NCBI GenBank assembly: GCA_022707725.1
Contig: JAKJAB010000183.1
Span: 1 to 6,981 of the forward strand
Direction: 5' to 3'
Origin: Chloroflexota bacterium
GTDB lineage: Bacteria; Chloroflexota; Anaerolineae; B4-G1; SLSP01
Length of the DNA stretch: 6,981 nt
The position numbers were made by a program, and so were the translations under genes. Each line of letters starts with the position of its first letter. Position 1 is the first letter of the stretch. This document shows, piece after piece, positions 1 through 5,909 of this stretch. The notes below the pieces were generated by a model. It did not search any database. It was not told where the DNA came from and saw only the letters and a program-made list of their open reading frames with translations.

Positions 1-1058
1 TATTGACGTGGGGTCTGCGCTCGGCGGCCTGGTTTGATCAGAGCGACCACGGGCTGTTGGTGATCGCCTACATCACGCTGTCGTGCCTGTGGATGTTCTC
101 GGCGATCCTGGCGGCGCTCGAATTGCTGCACTGGTTCGTGATCGCGTTGGGCGTGGGCGTGGCCGCGGTCTACACCGGGATCGAACTGCTGGTGTGGCCG
201 GGCCTCCCCGCGCAGACGGTGATGCTGGCAGCGACGGCGGCGGGCTTGCTCGTCATGGCCGGGCTGATGACGGTGGTTATCCTCCGCACGCTCAAACAGC
301 GCGCCGCCGCCTCACCTGTCGGCGATCAGCGCGTGGTACTCGCGCCGCTGCCGCACCTGACGGTCAATCTGGCGCCCTATTTCGTCTATGGCGTCACCTA
401 CAGCGTGGGCGTGCTGGTGGGCCACGCCGGCGGCCTGATCGGCAGACTCCCCACCGGGATGACGCGCATCCAGGGGCTGGCGCAGAGCGAATTGGCGCTG
501 ACCCTCGCCCTCACCGGTTACATTTTGGGGGTCGGCATGGCGGAGCGCACGATGCGGCGCTTCTGGCAACGGGTGAAGGTGTATCAAAGGCAAGTGTCAG
601 CCGAGACGCCCGGCCAATTCAAGGCCGTCCTGCGCGATTTTTTGACCCAGGAGCGCGCGCAGTTCACGCGGGCGCTCGGCGTGTCCAGCGCGGTGGTGCT
701 GGTCGCCGTCGTCGGCGCAGTGAGCGCATCGGCGAATCGCGTGTTATTGGGGCTGTCCTGGGATGCGACCACGCTGCTGATCTTCATCGCCGGGTTGGCC
801 GGTTACGGCTTGCTGGCGATGGGCGTGTTCGACAGCATGTTCCTGATCACGCTTTCGCGTCCCCTCTACGCGCTGAAGGCTTTGGGCATCGGCGCCGCGA
901 CCACGTTGCTGGTCAGCGTCGTTGCCGGACTGCTGATTTCCTATGCGTTTGGCGTGGCAGGCATTATCATTGGAAGTGCGACATTTTTATGGTTTACGAG
1001 GCGTGCCTTAGGACGTATCATGAGGCACGCGGACTATTACTATTATGCGTCTTTTTAG
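1..1058 (+). CDS. PelG-like exopolysaccharide transporter (5'-truncated)
   Basis: Polytopic inner-membrane protein, probably a flippase/exporter of the PelG type that moves a polysaccharide across the cytoplasmic membrane. About 351 residues are visible and the frame is open to the window edge, so the N-terminus is missing; PelG proteins are about 450 residues, so roughly 100 residues lie upstream. The first visible codon (TTG at 3) should not be taken as the start. Around nine hydrophobic segments can be seen, near residues 18-38, 42-64, 73-95, 120-145, 162-180, 224-241, 255-275, 294-315 and 317-331, with a charged loop at 181-222. PelG-like traits recalled from the family are the APYFVYG segment (124-130) entering a membrane helix and the aromatic C-terminus ADYYYYASF. 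It lies 42 bp upstream of sugar-nucleotide genes on the same strand, and two GH114-like genes follow, which fits polysaccharide export. A Wzx/MATE-type flippase of another family is the main alternative. Confidence 0.68.
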   Translation, partial: LTWGLRSAAWFDQSDHGLLVIAYITLSCLWMFSAILAALELLHWFVIALGVGVAAVYTGIELLVWPGLPAQTVMLAATAAGLLVMAGLMTVVILRTLKQRAAASPVGDQRVVLAPLPHLTVNLAPYFVYGVTYSVGVLVGHAGGLIGRLPTGMTRIQGLAQSELALTLALTGYILGVGMAERTMRRFWQRVKVYQRQVSAETPGQFKAVLRDFLTQERAQFTRALGVSSAVVLVAVVGAVSASANRVLLGLSWDATTLLIFIAGLAGYGLLAMGVFDSMFLITLSRPLYALKALGIGAATTLLVSVVAGLLISYAFGVAGIIIGSATFLWFTRRALGRIMRHADYYYYASF

Positions 1059-1087
1059 CGCCAGGCGTACTGAGACGCTCAAACAAT

Positions 1088-1095
1088 AAAGGAGA
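1088..1095 (+). promoter_or_regulatory. Ribosome binding site of the 4,6-dehydratase gene
   Basis: AAAGGAGA ends 5 bases before the ATG at 1101. It fixes the start of the dehydratase. The 42-bp gap from the upstream transporter stop shows no convincing terminator, so the two genes may be co-transcribed. Confidence 0.75.
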
Positions 1096-1100
1096 ATACA

Positions 1101-2090
1101 ATGAACTGGAACGGATATGAAGTACTGATTACCGGCGCGGGCGGCTTTATTGGAAGTCATCTCGTCGAAGAAATGGTTCGTCGTGGCGCAAAAGTCAAAG
1201 CGTTTGCGCATTACAACGCGCGCGGGGACATCGGCCTGCTGCGCTACGCTGACCCGCACTTGCTCGAGCAGGTCGAGTTGTACTTTGGCGATCTGAAGGA
1301 CCCGGCCGCCGTGCGGCAGGCCATGGAGGGGACGCGCGCGGTGTTCCACCTGGGCGCGCTCATCGGCATCCCCTACTCTTATGTCAACCCCTACGACGTG
1401 GTGCAGACCAACGTCATGGGCACGCTCAACGTGCTCACCGCGGCCCGGCAACTGGGGCTGGAACGGGTGATCCACACCTCCACCAGCGAGGTTTACGGTT
1501 CGGCGCGCTACGTCCCCATCGACGAAGCGCACCCGCTGCAAGGGCAATCGCCGTACAGCGCCAGCAAGATCGGCGCGGACAAGCTCGCAGAGAGCTTCCA
1601 CCTGGCCTTCGGGTTTCCGGTGACGACCGTGCGACCGTTCAACACTTACGGGCCGCGCCAATCGACGCGCGCCGTGATCCCCACGATCATCGTCCAGGCG
1701 CTCACCCAGGACGTGGTCAAGCTGGGTTCGCTCGACACGACGCGCGACTTCACCTACGTCGTCGATACGGCGCGCGGCTTCATCGCCGCCGCGGAGACCG
1801 AGGCTACCATCGGCGAAACCTTCAACCTGGGCGTCGGCAAGGAAATCAGCGTGGGCGAACTGGCGAACCTGATCATCAAGATCGTGGGGCGGGATGTGCG
1901 CATCGAAAGTGAGAGTGCCCGCATGCGGCCCGCAGGCAGCGAGGTCAACCGGCTGCTTTCCAACAACAGCAAGGCCAAGCAGCTCACCGGCTGGACGCCG
2001 CAGTACGACTTTCAACGTGGATTGACGGACACCATCGCGTGGATTTCGCAGCATCTCGATCTCTATCAGGCCAAACGTTACGCCATTTAA
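1101..2090 (+). CDS. NAD-dependent NDP-sugar 4,6-dehydratase (LegB/Gmd-type extended SDR)
   Basis: Cytoplasmic extended short-chain dehydrogenase of 329 residues, expected to convert an NDP-hexose to the NDP-4-keto-6-deoxyhexose with bound NAD. The Rossmann motif TGAGGFIG is at 11-18, the catalytic Tyr/Lys pair is Y152/K156 in PYSASK, and RPFNTYGPRQ is at 178-187. The segment STSEVYG (127-133) carries a Glu (E130) at the position where 4,6-dehydratases place their acid/base for water elimination; GalE-type epimerases usually have a small residue there, so dehydratase is favoured. IGIPYSYVNP, HPLQGQSPYSASKIGADKLAES and RAVIPTI closely recall LegB (NDP-GlcNAc 4,6-dehydratase of legionaminic acid synthesis) and relatives often labelled GDP-mannose 4,6-dehydratase. 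No LegC, LegG or LegI partner is visible, so the substrate is unresolved: GDP-mannose, GDP-GlcNAc or UDP-GlcNAc. The next two genes supply the likely preceding and following steps. Length is normal for the family. Confidence 0.88.
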   Translation: MNWNGYEVLITGAGGFIGSHLVEEMVRRGAKVKAFAHYNARGDIGLLRYADPHLLEQVELYFGDLKDPAAVRQAMEGTRAVFHLGALIGIPYSYVNPYDVVQTNVMGTLNVLTAARQLGLERVIHTSTSEVYGSARYVPIDEAHPLQGQSPYSASKIGADKLAESFHLAFGFPVTTVRPFNTYGPRQSTRAVIPTIIVQALTQDVVKLGSLDTTRDFTYVVDTARGFIAAAETEATIGETFNLGVGKEISVGELANLIIKIVGRDVRIESESARMRPAGSEVNRLLSNNSKAKQLTGWTPQYDFQRGLTDTIAWISQHLDLYQAKRYAI

Positions 2091-2096
2091 CACATT

Positions 2097-2130
2097 CGCA
2101 AGCTACACCACGATTACGAAAATGCTTGCG
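2097..2130. repeat. Inverted repeat, 7-bp arms, after the dehydratase
   Basis: CGCAAGC (2097-2103) and GCTTGCG (2124-2130) are perfect reverse complements separated by 20 bases, starting 6 bp after the dehydratase stop. A shorter palindrome, TCACAATGTGA, lies at 2136-2146. No T-run follows, so termination is not clear. These form the left part of a palindrome-rich intergenic region and may be degenerate mobile repeat sequence. Confidence 0.4.
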
Positions 2131-2155
2131 CCAGATCACAATGTGAAAATTTCAC

Positions 2156-2208
2156 CACGAATCTTCACGAATCTACATTAATTTGAATTCTATTCGTGAG
2201 GATTCGTG
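2156..2208. repeat. Long imperfect inverted repeat (17-bp arms), REP/MITE-like
   Basis: The left arm CACGAATCTTCACGAAT (2156-2172) and right arm ATTCGTGAGGATTCGTG (2192-2208) pair over 17 bp with one mismatch that would be a G-U pair in RNA; the loop is 19 AT-rich bases. The left sequence can also pair in a second register with 2202-2220 (17 of 19 matches over 2154-2172), because the ATTCGTGA unit is repeated in the right arm. AT-rich and unlike the GC-rich flanks, it resembles dispersed intergenic repeats of the form TTCGTG(n)ATTCGTGG known from environmental bacterial genomes. It sits in the leader of the nucleotidyltransferase gene, so it could affect read-through or mRNA stability. No T-run follows the stem. 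Confidence 0.65.
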
Positions 2209-2227
2209 AAGATCAGTGGTTTTTCTC

Positions 2228-2235
2228 AAGGGAGG
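2228..2235 (+). promoter_or_regulatory. Ribosome binding site deciding the nucleotidyltransferase start
   Basis: AAGGGAGG ends 5 bases before the ATG at 2241. An in-frame GTG at 2196 would give 15 more residues, but they would be translated from the right arm of the inverted repeat and show no family similarity, so 2241 is chosen. Confidence 0.8.
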
Positions 2236-2240
2236 TTACG

Positions 2241-3002
2241 ATGAAAGCAGTCATTATGGTTGGGGGAAAGGGGACGCGGTTGGCGCCGTTTACGCGCGTG
2301 CTGCCCAAACCGCTGATCCCCTTTGGCGACTATCCCATTCTGGAAATCAATATCTGCCAATTGCGCGCGGCCGGGTTTACCGACATCACGCTCACGCTCG
2401 GCTACTTGCCGCATCTGTTCAAAGCCTACTTCGGCGACGGGGAAAGGCTGGGGGTCAAGATCACGTATTCGTATGAGGAACAGCCGCTCGGCACTGCCGG
2501 GCCGCTGACGCTCATCGAGGGGCTGGACGAACCGTTCCTGCTGATGAACGGCGACCTGTTGACCGATCTGAATTTTGCCGATCTCTACCGCTACCACATC
2601 GAACGCAATGCGACGGTGACGATGGCGCTGTATCCCAAAGAGGTCAACATCGATTTCGGCGTCATCGAAGTCGACGCCGAGTCGCGCATCCTCGGATCGC
2701 GCGAGAAACCGCGCTTCAGCTACCTTATCAATATGGGCATCTACATCGTTTCACCGCAAGCGGTCAATTTGATCCCGCACGGCCAGTTCTACAGCTTTAT
2801 GGATCTGGTGGATGACCTGCGCGCGCGCGGCGACCCGATCTATGGCTACCCGTTCGAAGGGGATTGGATGGACCTGGGGCGTGTCGATGACTTCGAAGCC
2901 GCGAGCGAGAAGTACGAGTACCTGACCTGCCCCACCGAAGAGGCGTATCAAATCGAACAACGCCGGCGCGAAGCGGTGCTAGAGAAGATTGGGGTACGCT
3001 AA
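2241..3002 (+). CDS. NTP:sugar-1-phosphate nucleotidyltransferase (NDP-sugar synthase)
   Basis: Cytoplasmic nucleotidyltransferase of 253 residues, expected to join a sugar 1-phosphate and an NTP to give NDP-sugar and pyrophosphate. The signature VGGKGTRL (7-14) binds nucleotide and LPKPLIP (21-27) holds the conserved Lys. LGTAGPL is at 83-89, the metal-binding Asp is D105 in NGD (103-105), EKP is at 155-157, NMGIY at 164-168, and WMDLGRVDDF (209-218) has the second metal Asp, D211. The sequence is of the short single-domain type without an acyltransferase or left-handed beta-helix domain. From memory it most resembles PtmE/HddC-type guanylyltransferases used in legionaminic acid and heptose pathways; RmlA is less likely. 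The base cannot be read from sequence, but GDP would suit the Rmd-like reductase starting one base after this stop. That spacing implies translational coupling. The start at 2241 is set by a strong ribosome binding site. Confidence 0.88.
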   Translation: MKAVIMVGGKGTRLAPFTRVLPKPLIPFGDYPILEINICQLRAAGFTDITLTLGYLPHLFKAYFGDGERLGVKITYSYEEQPLGTAGPLTLIEGLDEPFLLMNGDLLTDLNFADLYRYHIERNATVTMALYPKEVNIDFGVIEVDAESRILGSREKPRFSYLINMGIYIVSPQAVNLIPHGQFYSFMDLVDDLRARGDPIYGYPFEGDWMDLGRVDDFEAASEKYEYLTCPTEEAYQIEQRRREAVLEKIGVR

Positions 3003-3003
3003 G

Positions 3004-3954
3004 ATGAACGGCGCAGCGACCGTCCTCGTGACCGGCGCGACCGGGTTCGTCGGGCAGCACTTGCTCGCCTGGCTGCTGGCGCAAGACCACACCGTGGTCG
3101 CCCACAGCATTCCCGGCGATCCGCTGGCGGCGACGCTGCCTCCGACCGTGCGTTACGTCGCGCGGGATGTGACCGATGCAGAGGCCGTCCGGCAGATGGT
3201 GGAGGAGGTTGCGCCAAACGTCATCTTCCACCTCGCCGGGCTGGTGCAGAGCCACGACGTACAACGGCTGCTCACGATCAACGTGCTAGGGACCGAGGCC
3301 GTGCTGCGCGCCGCCCGCAGTCTGGCATCGCCGCCCACTGTGGTGATTCCAGGTTCGGCCTCGGAGTATGGCGTGCTCGACGACGGGGTGTTCATCACCG
3401 AAGAAACCCCGCTGAAGCCGATCTCGGCGTATGGCGTCAGCAAGGTCGCGCAGACGCTCACCGGGTTGAGCTACGCCTGGCGCGGCGAAGTCCCGGTGGT
3501 CGTCGGGCGCATCTTCAACATCACCGGACCGGGGGAGCCGGACAAGATGTTGGGCGGGGCGATGGCCAGCCAGATCGCGGCCATCGAAGCCGGCGACCGC
3601 CCGCCGGTGCTGCACGTGGGCAATCTCACGCCTTACCGCGACTACGTAGACGTCCGCGACGCAGTGCGCGCGTTGGCGATGCTGTGGGAGAAAGGGAAAT
3701 CAGGGGAGGTTTACAATATCTGTAGCGGGCAGCCGGTGCAGGTCCAACACATCGTGGATACGCTCGTGGGACTGGCGCGCTGCCCCATTGCGGTCGAACC
3801 CGATCCCGACCGGCAGCGGCCTTCCGACATCCCGTTCTGCGCAGGCAATCCGGCGCGCATCCACGACGCTACCGGCTGGACGCCGGCCTACACGCTGAAG
3901 CGCACGCTGGCAGACGTCCTCGATGGGTGGCGCACAGCGTATGCCCGGCGTTAG
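3004..3954 (+). CDS. Rmd-like NDP-4-keto-6-deoxy-sugar reductase (extended SDR)
   Basis: Cytoplasmic NAD(P)-dependent extended SDR of 316 residues. The Rossmann motif TGATGFVG is at 10-17, IFHLAG at 74-79, GSASEYG at 117-123, the catalytic pair Y143/K147 in AYGVSK, and GRIFNITGPG at 168-177. The stretch HVGNLTPYRDYVDVRD (204-219) followed by GEVYNICSG (234-242) closely matches GDP-6-deoxy-D-mannose reductase (Rmd) as I recall the family, as does the C-terminal DGWR. Rmd reduces GDP-4-keto-6-deoxymannose to GDP-D-rhamnose; here the substrate would be the product of the dehydratase two genes upstream. The ATG is one base after the preceding stop (TAAGATG), with a weak GGGG about 9 bases upstream, consistent with coupled translation. 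An earlier TTG at 2989 would overlap the previous gene and is not used. Its TAG overlaps the TAA of the convergent GH114-like gene. An epimerase role cannot be fully excluded. Confidence 0.84.
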   Translation: MNGAATVLVTGATGFVGQHLLAWLLAQDHTVVAHSIPGDPLAATLPPTVRYVARDVTDAEAVRQMVEEVAPNVIFHLAGLVQSHDVQRLLTINVLGTEAVLRAARSLASPPTVVIPGSASEYGVLDDGVFITEETPLKPISAYGVSKVAQTLTGLSYAWRGEVPVVVGRIFNITGPGEPDKMLGGAMASQIAAIEAGDRPPVLHVGNLTPYRDYVDVRDAVRALAMLWEKGKSGEVYNICSGQPVQVQHIVDTLVGLARCPIAVEPDPDRQRPSDIPFCAGNPARIHDATGWTPAYTLKRTLADVLDGWRTAYARR

Positions 3955-4697
3955 GGCAACGTATCGAGATGACCGACACTGACAAAGGGGATAAAGCCGT
4001 AGGCCTGAGCGCGGCGCTCGGCGTACAAGCGCAGGGTTTCGTCGTCGGGCGGAGCATAGTCGAGCGTCAAAACAGGGCGCGTCCCCAGCTTCTCCTGCAG
4101 GCGAACGGCGACCTGCTCCGTCCACTGCAAGTCGGACCCGGTCCAGGCGGCGTACCCCGCTCCATCAAAATAGGTGCTGAAGGATTCGAAGACCACGCCA
4201 TCCACCGTCTCAGCGACCGCGTCGAGCACCGAGAATCCACGGTTCGCCAGCAGCGCCAGTTCAGGATGTTCCCAACGGATACGGCGCAGCAGTTGGGCCA
4301 CGCCGGGCCAGGTTTCGGCGAAACGGGCGTCGATGTCCACTGTATCAAGGAACAACCCGTGAATTCCACGTTGGACCAGTCGCGGGATCTGCTCTTCGAT
4401 GATAAGACGCTGCCAGGCCGGGGCGCGACAATCCACGAGCACGGTCTGCCAGCGCTGATTGCGCACCACTGCCCCGGTGGTTGCTTCGCGCAACGCCCAG
4501 GGAGCAGTGGTCTCGGTGTCGGCGACCTGGCTCAGCGACAGGTAACCAAACGGCAACGTGCCGCGCTCCCGCAAGGCCAGCAAATCGGCGGCGTCATACA
4601 GTTCAGCCTGGACGATCACGAGATCGTACTCCGCCAACTGGTCAAGGCGATTGAGGCCGTAATAACATGCGAAGCGTGAAGGGTGCAAATTGTGCAT
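3951..4697 (-). CDS. GH114-like putative endo-alpha-1,4-polygalactosaminidase, no signal peptide
   Basis: Protein of 248 residues that looks like a complete (beta/alpha)8 domain of the GH114/TM1410 type, related to the hydrolase domain of PelA. Visible landmarks are CYYG near the N-terminus (11-14), FGYLSL (50-55), GLFLDTVD (114-121) with candidate catalytic D118, LLANRGF (149-155), VVFESF (168-173) with candidate catalytic E171, and LTLDYAP (210-216). No signal peptide, lipobox or membrane segment is present. Upstream of the ATG the frame runs to a TGA at 4743-4745 and contains no ATG, GTG or TTG, so a hidden signal sequence is unlikely. Either it acts in the cytoplasm or leaves by another route, odd for a polysaccharide hydrolase. 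A strong ribosome binding site (AAGGAGAA) supports the start. It diverges from a lipoprotein paralogue and converges on the reductase gene with a 4-bp overlap. Activity on polygalactosamine is a family-level inference. Confidence 0.78.
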   Translation of the reverse strand: MHNLHPSRFACYYGLNRLDQLAEYDLVIVQAELYDAADLLALRERGTLPFGYLSLSQVADTETTAPWALREATTGAVVRNQRWQTVLVDCRAPAWQRLIIEEQIPRLVQRGIHGLFLDTVDIDARFAETWPGVAQLLRRIRWEHPELALLANRGFSVLDAVAETVDGVVFESFSTYFDGAGYAAWTGSDLQWTEQVAVRLQEKLGTRPVLTLDYAPPDDETLRLYAERRAQAYGFIPFVSVGHLDTLP

Positions 4698-4702
4698 TGC
4701 CG

Positions 4703-4710
4703 TTCTCCTT
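4703..4710 (-). promoter_or_regulatory. Ribosome binding site of the minus-strand GH114-like gene
   Basis: On the minus strand AAGGAGAA ends 5 bases before the ATG at 4697. It confirms the start and hence the absence of a signal peptide. Confidence 0.78.
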
Positions 4711-4736
4711 GGAAATAGCCTTATTTCAACGCTTAA

Positions 4737-4754
4737 GGCGGATCACAATCCGCC
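4737..4754. repeat. REP-like hairpin, first copy
   Basis: GGCGGAT-CACA-ATCCGCC is a perfect 7-bp inverted repeat with a 4-base loop. Its reverse complement matches the core of the second hairpin (4765-4782) at 15 of 18 positions, two of the differences forming a compensating base pair, so the two elements form an inverted pair, as in REP/BIME arrangements. It lies in the divergent region between the two GH114-like genes, upstream of both. Confidence 0.65.
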
Positions 4755-4757
4755 GTC

Positions 4758-4794
4758 CTGCAGCGCCGGATTATGATCCGGCGCCAGCTTTTTT
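4758..4794 (+). terminator. REP-like second hairpin with T-run, terminator-like
   Basis: GCGCCGGAT (4763-4771) and ATCCGGCGC (4776-4784) pair perfectly around the loop TATG; CTG (4758-4760) and CAG (4785-4787) can extend the stem across a 2-base bulge. Six T follow at 4789-4794. On the plus strand this has the form of an intrinsic terminator, yet no plus-strand gene lies just upstream; it sits 25 bases ahead of the lipoprotein start. It may be an attenuator of the lipoprotein transcript, a block on stray transcription, or a REP element that happens to precede T residues. Confidence 0.5.
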
Positions 4795-4819
4795 GTGGTG
4801 ATGAAATCATGATGAACCA

Positions 4820-5851
4820 ATGGCAAAGCTTGAGCAAAAATCCAGATTATGGCTATTGATCGGATTGGCGGGACTGCTGGTAGCCGGTTGCCAACCGACG
4901 CGGACACCCTTGCCGCTGCCACCAACATCCTTGCCGCCGGCGACAACAACCTTACCGCCATCACCAACGCCCACGGTGAAACCTGAGATGGCACCAACAG
5001 CCACAGCCACACGTTCAGCGCCAGTACAGCCTCCCCTCCCCGATACATCGGCCTGGGATACCGTGCAAAGCTGGGGCTACCAACTTACCGGCTACCCAAA
5101 CGACTGCCTCGACGAAATTGCCGCTTCGGGTTACGATCTCGTCGTGATCGATTTGGCGCGCGATGGTTCCACAGATTATTTCACATTTGAGGAAATTCGC
5201 AACATCCAGGCCGCCGGCAAAATCGTGCTGGCCTACTTCGAAATCGGCGCCATCGAGAACTACCGGCCCGAATGGGCCACAGTCCCCAAAGATCTGAAAC
5301 TCGGCCCTGTAACGAGCTGGCCCGGCGAGCAGCACGTGCGCTATTGGGAGCCGCGCTGGTGGCCTGTGGTGCAGGGGCGCATCGACCAGGCGCTGGCTGC
5401 CGGATTCGACGGCGCGTATCTGGATATGGTCGTCACTTACGAGCAAATCTCGGGCCGTGACACCGGTTTGAGCATCAAGGAGCGCGCGCAGGCGATGGTC
5501 GATCTGATCGTCAAGATTTCCACGTATGCCAAAGACCGCGATCCGGCATTCAAAATCGTCCCACAAAATGCTCCGGAATTGCACGTCTGGCCCGGCTATC
5601 TCGACGCGATCGATGGCCTGGGAATGGAGGAACTGTATTTCCGCGCCACCGATAAACCCTGCACCGCCCACTGGTGCGCCGACAATCGTGAGGCGACGCT
5701 GGTAGTCGAGGTTGCCGGGAAACTCGTCCTGACGGTGGATTACGCTACCCAGCCCGACAACGTCCGCGCCGCCTACGCTCACTCCCGCGCCGACGGGTTC
5801 GCGCCCTACGTCAGCACCGTCGAACTGGACCGGCTGTCCGATCAACCATAG
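4820..5851 (+). CDS. GH114/TM1410-like putative glycoside hydrolase lipoprotein
   Basis: Secreted, lipid-anchored putative glycosidase of 343 residues. The N-terminus has a basic start, a hydrophobic core (11-22) and the lipobox LVAGC with C24 as the lipidated residue. A Pro/Thr/Ser-rich linker follows (25-76), then a GH114/TM1410-type (beta/alpha)8 domain. Landmarks are WGYQLTGY (85-92), DLVVIDLARDG (106-116), LAYFEIGAIENYR (137-149; relatives usually have IGEAE where this has IGAIE), VRYWEPRWW (173-181), FDGAYLDMV (196-204) with candidate catalytic D202, GMEELYF (268-274) with E270/E271 as the candidate second acid, and LTVDYAT (304-310). C96, C281 and C286 could form disulfides. It would act at the outer face of the membrane on an alpha-1,4-linked galactosamine-type or related polymer. 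The ATG at 4820 lacks a clear ribosome binding site, but the in-frame TGA at 4802 leaves no upstream alternative and the signal peptide begins naturally here. Exact substrate is unknown. Confidence 0.85.
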   Translation: MAKLEQKSRLWLLIGLAGLLVAGCQPTRTPLPLPPTSLPPATTTLPPSPTPTVKPEMAPTATATRSAPVQPPLPDTSAWDTVQSWGYQLTGYPNDCLDEIAASGYDLVVIDLARDGSTDYFTFEEIRNIQAAGKIVLAYFEIGAIENYRPEWATVPKDLKLGPVTSWPGEQHVRYWEPRWWPVVQGRIDQALAAGFDGAYLDMVVTYEQISGRDTGLSIKERAQAMVDLIVKISTYAKDRDPAFKIVPQNAPELHVWPGYLDAIDGLGMEELYFRATDKPCTAHWCADNREATLVVEVAGKLVLTVDYATQPDNVRAAYAHSRADGFAPYVSTVELDRLSDQP

Positions 5852-5857
5852 CCGCAT

Positions 5858-5890
5858 ACCTTCCCGGAAGCGCCTGGCTTCCAGGAAGGT
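5858..5890. terminator. Hairpin between convergent genes, probable bidirectional terminator
   Basis: ACCTTCC (5858-5864) pairs with GGAAGGT (5884-5890), and inside it GGAAG (5866-5870) pairs with CTTCC (5878-5882) across a C/A mismatch, leaving a 7-base loop. It occupies most of the 58 bp between the stops of the lipoprotein gene and the minus-strand gene at the right end. Neither side has a T-run, so efficiency as an intrinsic terminator is uncertain. Confidence 0.6.
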
Positions 5891-5909
5891 GGCGCTAACC
5901 TCACTTGGC

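Noticed and set aside
83..1120. Second long plus-strand open frame overlapping the PelG-like gene
   Set aside because: Its translation is very rich in Arg and Gly with no hydrophobic pattern; the other frame gives a coherent membrane protein.
1101..2090. Assignment of this gene as galE (UDP-glucose 4-epimerase), which would fit a standard Pel locus
   Set aside because: The STSEVYG segment places Glu where 4,6-dehydratases need it, and the overall sequence recalls LegB more than GalE.
1008..2093. Long open frame of 361 codons on the minus strand across the dehydratase gene
   Set aside because: It is antisense to a well-supported SDR gene, its translation is rich in Arg, His and Asp with no domain, and such shadows are expected at this GC content.
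3927..4679. 250-codon plus-strand frame opposite the minus-strand GH114-like gene
   Set aside because: The minus frame has a strong ribosome binding site and clear GH114-type motifs; the plus translation shows no recognisable motif.
4698..4819. Promoters for the divergent GH114-like genes
   Set aside because: A few AT-rich hexamers are present, for example TTGAAA on the minus strand near 4723-4728, but none has a convincing -35/-10 pair with proper spacing.
5015..5857. 280-codon minus-strand frame opposite the lipoprotein gene
   Set aside because: The plus strand carries a lipobox and glycosidase motifs; the minus translation is a shadow with no start signal.
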